From Methylomarinum sp. (GTDB taxonomy: Bacteria; Pseudomonadota; Gammaproteobacteria; Methylococcales; Methylomonadaceae), in contig WTAG01000567.1 of assembly GCA_013139755.1 (NCBI GenBank), positions 1-21,143 of the forward strand: a DNA stretch of 21,143 bases, given 5' to 3'. Of this stretch, positions 7,231 through 15,607 are shown one piece after another. The first letter of the stretch is position 1; every line of letters starts with the position of its first letter. The notes beneath the pieces are model-generated. The model worked only from the letters and a program-made list of their open reading frames with translations. It did not search any database and was not told the origin of the DNA. Made by a program: the position numbers and the translations under genes.

Positions 7231-8648
7231 TTTGATATTGGGGTAAGTACTGGGCCACCGAGTGCCAAATAAAGGTTTACGCGGTTTTGCAAGCGTTGTT
7301 TACGTAATTCAAGTAAGCTGTTTTCCGAGTTAAATGCACGACGCTGTGCTTCCAGCAGAGTGATAATATCTGTCAGACCTGTAATATAATCATTTTCAGC
7401 TAGGCGTTCAGCTTCATTAGATTCAATGGTTTCAGCTTGCATGAGTATCTGTTGCTTTTGTAACCATTTTTCAGCTGCCATGGTCGTTTCAACCTCTTGA
7501 AAAGCAGTTAAAACAATCTGTGAATAATCCGCTGCCGCTTGTTTTACCCGTGCTTTTGCTTGGCTACGTTCTGCAAATAATTGAGAACCATGAAATAATG
7601 GCTGGGTCAGATTACCCGCTATATTCCAGATTAAAACTTCAGGGTTGAAAATTTCATTTATTTTCTGTGTACTGGTACCGCCGCTACCACTGATTTGTAT
7701 AGTGGGAAACATGTTTTTTCTGGCTTTTATCATCCGTTGGTCAGAAGCAAAAAACCGTTGTTCAGCAGCAATAATATCGGGTCTGCGTTCAAGTAAATTT
7801 GAGGGAACACTGTTTGGCAGAGAATGAGTGACAGAGGGGAGTTGCTCTGGTAATTTCAGGTTTGCTGATGGATAGCGACCTAATAAGGATTCAAGGGTTC
7901 GGGTTGTTTCATCCTGAACTTTAAGAAAGTTCTGCTTGCGACCTTGTGCATTTAATAGACTGCTTCGTGCCAGACGCACATCAAGTGCTTGATAAAGTCC
8001 TCTATCATAACCCCCCTCAATAATATCCAAAGCATTTTGAAAACTAACAATAGTCTTTTCTGCCAGCTTAACCTGTTGTTTAGCAACAATGGCATCAAAC
8101 CAGGTTTTTGTAATATTAGCCGCTAAAGAAAGTTCTGCTGCATGCAAATCGGACTCGGATGCAGTTTGTTCATGTTGAGTGGCTTCCAATTCGTTGCCAA
8201 GCTTATACCAAAGGTCTATTTCCCATATAAAATCCAGACCAAAACCGACATTATTAGTACGTGAAGAGGAGACGGAAAAACCTGCCGCATTACTGCGCTG
8301 GTTTCTACTGGCTCTAACGCCAGCATTTATTTTTGGCGAGAAGGCAGACCATGATAACCAGGTTTGGTCTTCAGCAATTTCAATGCCCGCAATTAAGCTT
8401 TGTATACTTGGGTTTTGGCTAAACGCTTCTGCAACCAGATTATTTAGTTGAGGATCTGAAAATTCATCTAACCAAGGGCGGACTGATGCCTGTCTTTCTG
8501 AGCTTGCAGAAGACCATTGCTCAGGTATTTTTACTGTTTCAGGTGCCGAATCAGTTGGACTAAAATAACTACAACCTGGAAGTGTTAAGCCAAGCGACAC
8601 GATACAGGGAAGTGTTAGTAAAAAGTTTTTATTATTTTTTAATGCCAT
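7227..8648 (-). CDS. NodT/OprM-type outer-membrane efflux lipoprotein, 473 aa
   Basis: TolC-like outer-membrane channel of the pump. A lipoprotein signal ends in LPGC with Cys26 as the acylated residue, and the mature protein begins CSYFSP. Two OEP repeats follow, with the usual long helices (LVAEAFSQNPSIQSLIAGIE near 50-70; RRPDIIAAEQRFFASDQRMI near 288-307, the conserved 'ERRPDI' signature of the second repeat; LLEAQRRAFNSENSLLELRK near the end). The length is normal. The start is 2 bases after the stop of permease A and its RBS lies in the end of that gene. Its stop overlaps the adaptor start. The order permease, channel, adaptor, permease is less common than adaptor, permease, channel. 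Confidence 0.92.
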   Translation of the reverse strand: MALKNNKNFLLTLPCIVSLGLTLPGCSYFSPTDSAPETVKIPEQWSSASSERQASVRPWLDEFSDPQLNNLVAEAFSQNPSIQSLIAGIEIAEDQTWLSWSAFSPKINAGVRASRNQRSNAAGFSVSSSRTNNVGFGLDFIWEIDLWYKLGNELEATQHEQTASESDLHAAELSLAANITKTWFDAIVAKQQVKLAEKTIVSFQNALDIIEGGYDRGLYQALDVRLARSSLLNAQGRKQNFLKVQDETTRTLESLLGRYPSANLKLPEQLPSVTHSLPNSVPSNLLERRPDIIAAEQRFFASDQRMIKARKNMFPTIQISGSGGTSTQKINEIFNPEVLIWNIAGNLTQPLFHGSQLFAERSQAKARVKQAAADYSQIVLTAFQEVETTMAAEKWLQKQQILMQAETIESNEAERLAENDYITGLTDIITLLEAQRRAFNSENSLLELRKQRLQNRVNLYLALGGPVLTPISK

Positions 8649-8650
8649 GT

Positions 8651-11600
8651 TTATCTTCTTAATAATTGTTTGTCTTTGGCGCTAAACTTTCGGACAAAGC
8701 TAAACAAATCTTCTAAAATCATATAATTAATAGGAATCAGTAATAAGGTGATAAAAGTGGCAAACAAAATGCCAAAACCAAGTGAAACGGCCATCGGAAT
8801 TAGAAATTGAGCCTGTACATTTTTTTCAAACATCAGCGGTAATAATCCCGCAAAAGTCGTTAGGGAGGTTAGCATAATTGGACGAAAACGGGCGGCTCCT
8901 GCACGGGTAACGGCAAGGTGAAGATCATCTCCAGCCTGTTTTTTGCGATTGATAAAATCAACCAGCACCAAGCTGTCGTTAACCACGATACCAAGCAGGG
9001 CAACCATTCCGAGAATACTATTAATAGTTAGATTGATACCTAAGATCATATGGCCGAGTACGGCGCCTAATAAGCCAAATGGAATAGCAGACATAATAAT
9101 TAATGGCTGGCTATAGGACCTAAAAGGAATGGCAAGCATGGCATAAATTCCAACTAATGCCAGTAATGTGCCGGATACGGCACTGGAAAATGATTCGGCC
9201 TGGTCTTTAGCTTCCCCTATTAAATTGTATTGTATCCCTGGGTGAGAACCAATGGTCTGTTTAAGCCAGACGTTCAAGTCTCGTTTTAAGACCTCCATCT
9301 GTACCGTCTTTTTGTTGATATCTGCGGTGACATTAAGGGTACGAAAACGATCGGTACGATGGATTGCAGCGGCACTTCGGTCAACGGTTATTTGAGCAAC
9401 ATCGGCAAATGGAATTTCTACTCCTGTTGGCGTACGAATATACATTTGATTCAAGTTAGCAAGTGACTGCCTCTCTGCTGCGGGATAACGTACAACGATA
9501 CGAATGTCATCTCGTCCTCGCTGTATCCGCTGCGCTTGCTGACCAAGAAATGCCTGTTGTACCTGACGAGCTAAATCATCCAGCGTGATTCCCAGAAGTT
9601 CTGCTTCGGGCTTGATGCTGAGCTGTAACTCTTCTTTACCCTGTTCATAGTTATCAGAAATATCAAATACGCCAGGATACCCCATTAGATAACTTTGTAC
9701 CTGCTCAGAAAGTTCAGTTAATAGTTCAAAATCCTGGCCTTTTAATTCGATATCCAGCGGCATACCACCATGACGGATATGACCAACAAAACTGACTTTT
9801 TCTGCACCAGGAATTGAGCCAATCTGTCTTCTCCATTCTTTGGCTAACTGCTGAGAACTAATGCTCAATGAGCGAACTTCTGGTGGCACGATTTGAAACA
9901 TCACTCTGCCAAGATGCGACTGAGGATTACTTGTCCCCCCTGTACTACCAACAGAACTAAAAATAGCAGTAATAATACTTTTACCTGTCTCTGGGTCTAT
10001 ATATTTTTTCTGTAAATGTTCTGCCGCCTTAGCCATTTGGTACACATATTTTTCAGTGGTTTCAAACGGGGTGCCAACAGGCATGGTCAACGAACCTCTC
10101 GCTGTATCGCTTTGAGTTCTAGGGAAGAATGTGAAGCCAATCTGTCCACTGGCAATCAAAGTAACTAATACAATGGCAATGCCCAGAAACACAGAGAGTG
10201 ATAAATATCGCCGCTGGACTATTTTACTTAAAAATGGCGTATAAAAACGCTCAATAACTGATTCTAAACCATCTGCAAAACCACGTTGCCAACGACTCAG
10301 TAGGTGGTCATCGTCATTATCATCAATACGCAGGTATTTAAGATGCGCTGGTAAAATAAATTTCGATTCAATAAATGAAAAAATCAGTACCGAAATAACA
10401 ATAATAGGGACGACATTAAAAATACGGCTGAATGAACCGCCAGTATTCATCATCAATCCATAGAACGCCATGATGGTCGTTAACATACCAAAGGTGACAG
10501 GGACTGCAACATCTTGCGTCCCTTTAATAGCAGCCGTTGTGCCATCAGGGTCTTGTTTATTGCGTAGGCGCGAATAAATACTTTCACCGGTAACAATGGC
10601 ATCATCAACTACCAGTCCCAACACCATAATAAAAGCACCAACACTGGTGTAGTTAATACTTATTCCCATAATCGGCATCATTGCAAAAGAACCAATAATG
10701 GCCACAGGAATACCAACAGATACCCAGATTGCAATGGACAGGCGTAGAAACAAAGTCAATACAATAAAAATAAGAATCATACTCTGCACTGCACTATTTA
10801 ACAGTGTGGATAATCTTATTTTGATTGATTTGGCATGATCTCGCCAATAGGTCAATTCAACACCGGGTGGCAATGTACTTTGTTTGTCGGCTATATAATC
10901 TTTAACCGTTTGTGCAATTTCAATAACACTTTGGGTGCCAACTCTGAATACTTCAATTTTTACACTTCGTTTATCATTAAATGAAGTGGACAAAGGCTCT
11001 TCTTCAAAACCATCAATTACGGTAGCGATATCACCTAACCGCAGATGACTGCCATCTTCACGAGGCAGTAATATAATCCGTTCAAAATCAGCTTTTACAT
11101 AAGCCTGACCTTTAGTACGTAACAAAATTTCACCAGCAGAAGACTTCACCACCCCAGCAGGTAAATTAAGTGATGAGCTTTTAATCGCTTGAGTCACATC
11201 TCCCAGTGTTAAACCATAACGTCGCAGGTTTTTTTCAGATACCTCAATAGCGACTTCATAGGGCCTGACAGAGGTTAATTGAACTAAAGAAACGCCCGGT
11301 AGTGCAGCAATGTCATCACGAACCCATTCACCAATCTTGCGTAATTCACTCTCAGGAATATCCGCAGCAACAATCACGCTAATCACTTCCCAGCGTCTTT
11401 GTGCAACTGCAATCACAGGCCGTTCACTATCATCAGGAAAGGTATTAATGGTATCAACTCGAGCTTTTATATCTTCCAGTAGTTTTCTCGGGTCGTAAGT
11501 TTCAAGCACTTCAAAAGTAACAGTGGCACTACTTTCTACGGCGGAGGAACTGATACTTTTAATCCCCTCAAGGTCTTGAGTAATTTCTTCAATACGAATA

Positions 11601-11794
11601 ACAATACTTTCTTCAACTTCCGCAGGGGTTGCACCTCGGTATGCCACAGTCACAGTAATACTGTCCATTTGTGAGGCTGGGTGGGCTTCAACAATAATTT
11701 TTCCTAATGATGCAATGCCCCATAGCAGAATGGCAAGCATCAGTAAATTGGCTGCAATGCTGTTTCGGGTAAACCAGCTGATAAGGGCATTCAT
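8651..11794 (-). CDS. RND efflux permease subunit A (AcrB/HAE1-like), 1047 aa
   Basis: First gene of the pump operon. TM1 reads WFTRNSIAANLLML (7-20); the porter domain and TM2-6 follow. The proton-relay pair is in GLVVDDAIV (Asp397, Asp398). TM10 reads MVALLGIVVNDSLVLVDFI, so the site of the AcrB TM10 lysine is occupied by Asn with a following Asp, as in permease B. Both genes share this and the block FRPIMLTSLTTFAGLLPLMF or a close form of it, which places them in one subfamily and suggests an ancient duplication. The N-terminal porter regions are the most diverged, which fits different substrate sites. The upstream region is the 571-base divergent intergenic stretch. The SD is weak (GGAT about 11 bases upstream). 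The substrate is unknown. Confidence 0.93.
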   Translation of the reverse strand: MNALISWFTRNSIAANLLMLAILLWGIASLGKIIVEAHPASQMDSITVTVAYRGATPAEVEESIVIRIEEITQDLEGIKSISSSAVESSATVTFEVLETYDPRKLLEDIKARVDTINTFPDDSERPVIAVAQRRWEVISVIVAADIPESELRKIGEWVRDDIAALPGVSLVQLTSVRPYEVAIEVSEKNLRRYGLTLGDVTQAIKSSSLNLPAGVVKSSAGEILLRTKGQAYVKADFERIILLPREDGSHLRLGDIATVIDGFEEEPLSTSFNDKRSVKIEVFRVGTQSVIEIAQTVKDYIADKQSTLPPGVELTYWRDHAKSIKIRLSTLLNSAVQSMILIFIVLTLFLRLSIAIWVSVGIPVAIIGSFAMMPIMGISINYTSVGAFIMVLGLVVDDAIVTGESIYSRLRNKQDPDGTTAAIKGTQDVAVPVTFGMLTTIMAFYGLMMNTGGSFSRIFNVVPIIVISVLIFSFIESKFILPAHLKYLRIDDNDDDHLLSRWQRGFADGLESVIERFYTPFLSKIVQRRYLSLSVFLGIAIVLVTLIASGQIGFTFFPRTQSDTARGSLTMPVGTPFETTEKYVYQMAKAAEHLQKKYIDPETGKSIITAIFSSVGSTGGTSNPQSHLGRVMFQIVPPEVRSLSISSQQLAKEWRRQIGSIPGAEKVSFVGHIRHGGMPLDIELKGQDFELLTELSEQVQSYLMGYPGVFDISDNYEQGKEELQLSIKPEAELLGITLDDLARQVQQAFLGQQAQRIQRGRDDIRIVVRYPAAERQSLANLNQMYIRTPTGVEIPFADVAQITVDRSAAAIHRTDRFRTLNVTADINKKTVQMEVLKRDLNVWLKQTIGSHPGIQYNLIGEAKDQAESFSSAVSGTLLALVGIYAMLAIPFRSYSQPLIIMSAIPFGLLGAVLGHMILGINLTINSILGMVALLGIVVNDSLVLVDFINRKKQAGDDLHLAVTRAGAARFRPIMLTSLTTFAGLLPLMFEKNVQAQFLIPMAVSLGFGILFATFITLLLIPINYMILEDLFSFVRKFSAKDKQLLRR

Positions 11795-11893
11795 TTATAT
11801 TGATCCAGGGTGGTGTATATTTTCAAGACGATACGGTTTTAAATTTATTAGCATATAGAAGGTTATCGGGGCACTGTCTTTAGTGTAGTAAAA

Positions 11894-11967
11894 AACGTAA
11901 CTCAACATTCCAGCTAAAGTGTTGGGTTACGTTATCGCGCTTTGCTTGATAAGCTAACCCAACCTAC
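11894..11967. repeat. Cluster of three REP half-palindromes
   Basis: AACGTAACTCAACA (11894-11907) pairs with TGTTGGGTTACGTT (11920-11933) at 13 of 14 positions. The latter can instead pair with AACCCAACCTAC (11956-11967) around GCGCTTTGC. The three alternating arms give two competing hairpins. The motif GTTGGGTTA...TAACCCAAC is common in extragenic palindromes of gammaproteobacteria. It lies in the divergent intergenic region just upstream of the pump operon, 100 bases from the permease A start. Confidence 0.75.
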
Positions 11968-12352
11968 ATTATTTAAGCAGACCAAAGCCTGCGTCCCAGA
12001 ATACTAATGCTCTGAGTTTTATTAAGAATAGTCAAAATATAAAGCAAATAATGCGCCAATACTTAGTTTATAAGCCTGTGGCTTGTATAGAGCCATGTAA
12101 AGAATAACAAAGACATAATAACAACGAAGTAGCCATAAAAAACTGTCGATATTATTTTTAAGCGTATTGCTGTATAAGTTTCTTGTAAGTCATATCCCAC
12201 AGTAAGTAGGTCATATCCCACATAAAAGGACAGGTTTTCAAGGTCTCTAATATTCAAAATGTTCTGTAAGGCATGCTTATAAGCGAATCTCCCATGTTGG
12301 CTTAAATCCTGCTTTATTCTTTTGAATCACTTTTCTTTAAGTTGAATGGATA
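11968..12352. other. Divergent intergenic region, mostly unassigned
   Basis: Together with the REP cluster this is the 571-base space (11795-12365) between the leftward pump operon and the rightward reductase operon, and must hold both promoters. A short hairpin TATAAGCC-TGT-GGCTT lies at 12070-12084 and the direct repeats at 12190-12222. I find no convincing -35/-10 pair. A 64-codon minus-strand frame (12063-12257) lacks an ATG and an RBS and is not counted as a gene. Confidence 0.4.
12190..12222. promoter_or_regulatory. Direct repeats TCATATCCCACA spaced exactly 21 bp, candidate operator
   Basis: Two identical 12-mers (12190-12201 and 12211-12222), each preceded by a partial GTAAG, start 21 bases apart, two turns of B-DNA, so both would face the same side. 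This is the geometry of sites bound by tandem dimers of a response regulator or similar activator. They lie about 145 bases before the start of the reductase operon and about 400 bases before the pump operon, and could serve either. The regulator is unknown and no regulator gene is in the window. Confidence 0.4.
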
Positions 12353-12365
12353 AGCAGGAGTTACC

Positions 12366-13373
12366 ATGAAACATTCTTTAGCTTTAATATTATTGGGCCT
12401 GGTATTAAGTAGTAAATTATTTGCCAGTACTGAGCAACTCTGGTTTTCTGATCAGCCACCTGATAAGTCGATGATTAAAAAAATGCGAATGCGTCATGGC
12501 GGCTATGTTCATGTCGATAAGGGTGTTGATGTAAAGCAGTTATGGTTAAGACGAGGCGAGAGCCTGCAAAAATCTGCTTATTTAGAATCGGCTGAAGGTG
12601 AGTATCAGGTATTAAATGTTCAGGCAGATTTAGATCAGTCTGAAATCGAGAAAAATTCAAAACAACAGTCAATTCGCTTCCCAATGCCTGATGAAGGGTA
12701 TTACAACGCTTATTTTACTGAGCGCCTGGTTAGCAATAGCATATTAGGGGTGAAAACGGCTAAAGCTGAGATTCTAAAGCATAACTGTAGAAACGGGCAT
12801 AAATACGATAGAAATCTGGTAAATTCACAACAATGGAATGATGCGCCATTGGATATCGTTAGATTGCGCCTGCCAGAGGAGGATTTTCATACCCGTATCC
12901 GATCTGGCACATTAGTAAAATTTCAAGTGTTTCATCAAGGCAAGCCAGTAGTAGGTGCCAATGTAAAACTAGAAACTAAACGGGGCTGGATCAAGTCTAC
13001 CCTAAGTGATAAGCAAGGTATTGCCAGTTTTCAAATTATTCAAGATAACTTCTTTGATGCAGATAAAGCTGAAAAAGAGGGTGAAAAAGTCGAACGTGGC
13101 CATGGCGGGCGGGTACGTATCAGGGATGGTTATCTGGTCACAGCACAGTATCAGACAGATGAGGCGGGTATATTGGCTGACAAAGTATTTAGCAAAACAG
13201 AATATACCGTTTCATCAACAGGGCGTTATTACCCACAACAACTGGCTAAAAAATCTTCAGAACAAGCGCTATGGTTTGCAAGTGCGGGTATGTTGGTCAT
13301 GGGGGTAGGCGGCTATAGCTACCGTAGGCGACGAGTTAAACCTTTCAAGGAGGAACAGTTTGATGAGCATTAA
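12366..13373 (+). CDS. Exported DUF4198-like protein with C-terminal membrane anchor, 335 aa
   Basis: A Sec signal peptide (1-20, ending LFA) is followed by an extracytoplasmic beta-rich region. Residues about 161-225 (PLDIVRLRLP, GTLVKFQVFHQGKPVVGANVK, then SDKQGIASFQI) fit the Ig-like fold of DUF4198 and carboxypeptidase-regulatory domains, seen in envelope proteins linked to metal uptake such as nickel. A His-rich spot (HGG at 44-46, HKY at 145-147, HGG at 246-248) could bind metal. The C-terminus has one membrane helix (about 302-318) ending in RRRR, giving N-outside orientation. The RBS GCAGGAG is 6 bases before the ATG. Its stop overlaps the next gene by 11 bases, so it is the first gene of the coupled operon. 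Role unknown; periplasmic partner or sensor for the membrane ferredoxin is an inference. Confidence 0.75.
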   Translation: MKHSLALILLGLVLSSKLFASTEQLWFSDQPPDKSMIKKMRMRHGGYVHVDKGVDVKQLWLRRGESLQKSAYLESAEGEYQVLNVQADLDQSEIEKNSKQQSIRFPMPDEGYYNAYFTERLVSNSILGVKTAKAEILKHNCRNGHKYDRNLVNSQQWNDAPLDIVRLRLPEEDFHTRIRSGTLVKFQVFHQGKPVVGANVKLETKRGWIKSTLSDKQGIASFQIIQDNFFDADKAEKEGEKVERGHGGRVRIRDGYLVTAQYQTDEAGILADKVFSKTEYTVSSTGRYYPQQLAKKSSEQALWFASAGMLVMGVGGYSYRRRRVKPFKEEQFDEH

Positions 13374-14334
13374 GTCACGGATAGACAGGGTAGATCTACG
13401 CCCTTTTCGCTTCTGGTTTCAACTGCTGGCGTTTATATTTCTGGTTTATGGTGGGCATTTAGCGGTTGATCTTGGGAATAGTTTGCCAACTTTTTCCTGT
13501 GGCTATAACAGTAAAGGTACGGCTGGAGTGTGTTATTTATTACCTTTGCAACATCAATTGGCCCAGCCCTGGGAACGATTGTTCAGTCCAGCGGGTATTG
13601 CGGTACTAAGCGGCTTTGGTTTGTTTATTTTATGGTTTGTGGTGCTTAACAAGGCCTGGTGTGGCTATATCTGTCCTTTAGGGACTATTCAGGACTGGAT
13701 AACAGGGCTACGCAAACGTATGGGGATTCCCTATAGCAACTACAGTGATGATCATTTTAATAAACTTAAAGTCATTAAATATTTTTTATTATTGGCTTTA
13801 ATCTTTATACCGCTGGCGATAGGTGGGCAGTTTATCTCTCATGACTGGGGTGTACCTTTTTGTAAGATTTGTCCAGCCAGAATGATTATTCCAGCATTTA
13901 ATGGCGACTTTTCCCAGTGGACCATCGACTTTTCCAGTAATACCAAAATGGTATTGACGGCATTAGGTATGTTTATCGTCGGTTTATTTTTAGTGGGTTC
14001 TTTTGTAAAAAAACGCTTCTTCTGCTTTTTTTGTCCAATGAGTGCTTTTCATTTTATTTTTTCAAAACTATCCATCTTAAAGTTAAAAAAAGACGGCTCA
14101 AAATGTACTGTGTGTGGGGATTGTTATCGTGTTTGTGATATGCAAATCAAGCCTATTGCAGACGATATTAAGAGTGTAGATATTTTAAAAGATGATTGTA
14201 TTTTTTGTTTAAAGTGTGTTGCAGCCTGCCCTGAAGAGGGCGCGCTAAAAGTTGATATATTAGGGGAAACAGTATTTGAAGCAACCCGAGGTGGCTTTAA
14301 TAAACGCATGGGGAACGAAAAAAATGACAGTTGA
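13363..14334 (+). CDS. NapH/MauN/NosR-type membrane 4Fe-4S electron-transfer protein, 323 aa
   Basis: A polytopic membrane protein (helices near 17-35, 76-97, 138-157, 195-213) with cytoplasmic iron-sulfur sites. It has the family motif CGYICPLG (100-107), CKICPAR (167-173) and CFFCPMS (221-227), then two ferredoxin-type [4Fe-4S] sets: C248xxC251xxC254xxxC258 and C279xxC282xxC285xxxC289P. NapH-like proteins take electrons from quinol or a periplasmic donor to a cytoplasmic or periplasmic acceptor. Here the acceptor is probably the ATPase activator two genes downstream (inference). The ATG at 13363 is preferred over the TTG three bases earlier because AAGGAGGA lies 8 bases upstream. It overlaps the previous gene by 11 bases and the next by 11 bases. 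Confidence 0.88.
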   Translation: MSIKSRIDRVDLRPFRFWFQLLAFIFLVYGGHLAVDLGNSLPTFSCGYNSKGTAGVCYLLPLQHQLAQPWERLFSPAGIAVLSGFGLFILWFVVLNKAWCGYICPLGTIQDWITGLRKRMGIPYSNYSDDHFNKLKVIKYFLLLALIFIPLAIGGQFISHDWGVPFCKICPARMIIPAFNGDFSQWTIDFSSNTKMVLTALGMFIVGLFLVGSFVKKRFFCFFCPMSAFHFIFSKLSILKLKKDGSKCTVCGDCYRVCDMQIKPIADDIKSVDILKDDCIFCLKCVAACPEEGALKVDILGETVFEATRGGFNKRMGNEKNDS

Positions 14335-15607
14335 AACCGAGCAGAGAGAGATTGAAGATAGTCAGCAAAAGCATATTCGTCATCAGGGTATGGAAGCAAT
14401 GCAGGTGTTAGATGTTATTGAAAAAGATTTTTCTGATAACCCTGAAGCTATGCAGTATTTTTACGATTTATTCAGAGATGTCTATTGCAATGGTATCAAG
14501 CCTCATCCTGATAAAGAAATGATTGGTACCATGTGTGTGCAAGTCCCTGATGAAATTATTCATGCAGCGGGAGGAATTCCTGTACGCATGTGTAATGGTT
14601 TTTATAGAGAGGAAGAGGCGGGGGGCGAGTTTATGCCCGCTAAGTCCTGCTCATTAGTCAAAGCCTCACTGGGTATGCTGAAAAGTAAAACTAACCCTTA
14701 TAGTGACGGTATTAAAACCATCGTAAATCCTACCACTTGTGACCAGAAAAAGAAGTCTGCAGGTATGATGCGTGAAATGGGGTATAAAATTTACGATATG
14801 GAACTACCCCCTGTTAAAGAATCAGAAATTGGTCGGGAATATTGGCGACGTTCGGTAAGGTTGTTTACTAAAGAAGTTGGTAAAATCACGGGCAAGAAAG
14901 TGACTCGAAAACGGCTAAAAGAAACAATCGGAAAAATTGGTCGTGCCCAGAATGCTTATCACCGATTAAACGAAGCTCGTAAATTAACGCCTTTACCCTT
15001 TTTAGGTAAAGATATGTTTGTGGTTACCAATGCTTTCTTTTTTGATGATCTTGAGCGATGGACATTAGCAACAGAAAAACTGGCTGATGAAATTGATAAG
15101 CGAGTTGAAAATAAATATAACACGGCGGGGAAACGCTCCCCGCGTATTGTATTTACAGGTTCACCTCCTGTATTCCCCAATTTAAAAGTGCCATTAATGA
15201 TAGAGCAATCAGATGCAGTGATTGTGGCAGATGAGACCTGTTCTTCTAATAGATTATTAAACGATATGGTCTCGGTAGATGAGTGGTTTATGTATGACAT
15301 GGTGGATGCGGTGGCTGACCGCTATTTAAAATCCTGTACCTGTCCGATTTTTACTATGAATGATGACAGAATTCGTCGTTTAATAGAGTTAGTACGTTCA
15401 TCAAATGCAGACGGGGTGATTTATCAGGCGTTTGCGGGCTGTGGCGTTTATGAAATGGAACAGCGCAGTGTGGCCAAGGCAATGGAAAAAGAGGGTATCC
15501 CCATGTTGTACATAGAAACAGATTACAGCCCCAGTCAGGGAGGGCAACTATCAACAAGAATAGAAGCCTTTGTTGAATCATTAAAAGCAAGAAGCAGGAG
15601 GAAGTAA
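14324..15607 (+). CDS. 2-hydroxyacyl-CoA dehydratase D-type / double-cubane cluster protein, 427 aa
   Basis: Substrate-reducing component of an ATP-dependent low-potential reductase. The HgdB/FldB/BcrB/YjiM family fold is clear: CVQVPDEIIHAAGGIPVR (71-88), PAKSCSLVKASLG (105-117), PTTCDQKKK (136-144), ADETCSSNR (302-310), CPIFTMNDDR (340-349), AGCGVYEME (371-379) and ETDYSPSQGGQLSTRIEAF (398-416). Six Cys (71, 109, 139, 306, 340, 373) sit in two sets of three at similar spacing, as expected for a homodimer binding an [8Fe-9S] double-cubane cluster. True 2-hydroxyacyl-CoA dehydratases need two different subunits, and only one is here. The ATG at 14324 is chosen (SD GGGGAACGA); an upstream TTG lies inside the ferredoxin gene. 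The gene is followed by its activator with a TAATG overlap. The natural substrate is unknown; known members reduce small molecules such as acetylene or azide in vitro. Confidence 0.85.
   Translation: MTVETEQREIEDSQQKHIRHQGMEAMQVLDVIEKDFSDNPEAMQYFYDLFRDVYCNGIKPHPDKEMIGTMCVQVPDEIIHAAGGIPVRMCNGFYREEEAGGEFMPAKSCSLVKASLGMLKSKTNPYSDGIKTIVNPTTCDQKKKSAGMMREMGYKIYDMELPPVKESEIGREYWRRSVRLFTKEVGKITGKKVTRKRLKETIGKIGRAQNAYHRLNEARKLTPLPFLGKDMFVVTNAFFFDDLERWTLATEKLADEIDKRVENKYNTAGKRSPRIVFTGSPPVFPNLKVPLMIEQSDAVIVADETCSSNRLLNDMVSVDEWFMYDMVDAVADRYLKSCTCPIFTMNDDRIRRLIELVRSSNADGVIYQAFAGCGVYEMEQRSVAKAMEKEGIPMLYIETDYSPSQGGQLSTRIEAFVESLKARSRRK

Noticed and set aside
2589..11794. Heavy-metal (CusA/CzcA) type RND pump
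   Set aside because: The permeases resemble the HAE1/AcrB-like branch in length and TM4 motif (GxVVDDAIV); no CusA-type Met cluster was noticed. The His tail of the adaptor alone is not enough.
12063..12257. A 64-codon minus-strand frame with one hydrophobic segment
   Set aside because: It begins with TTG without an RBS, and its doubled VGYDL comes from the 21-bp direct repeats; more likely non-coding.
14276..14323. An upstream TTG start extending the D-type reductase by 16 residues
   Set aside because: The extension lies inside the ferredoxin gene and the ATG at 14324 has a good SD.
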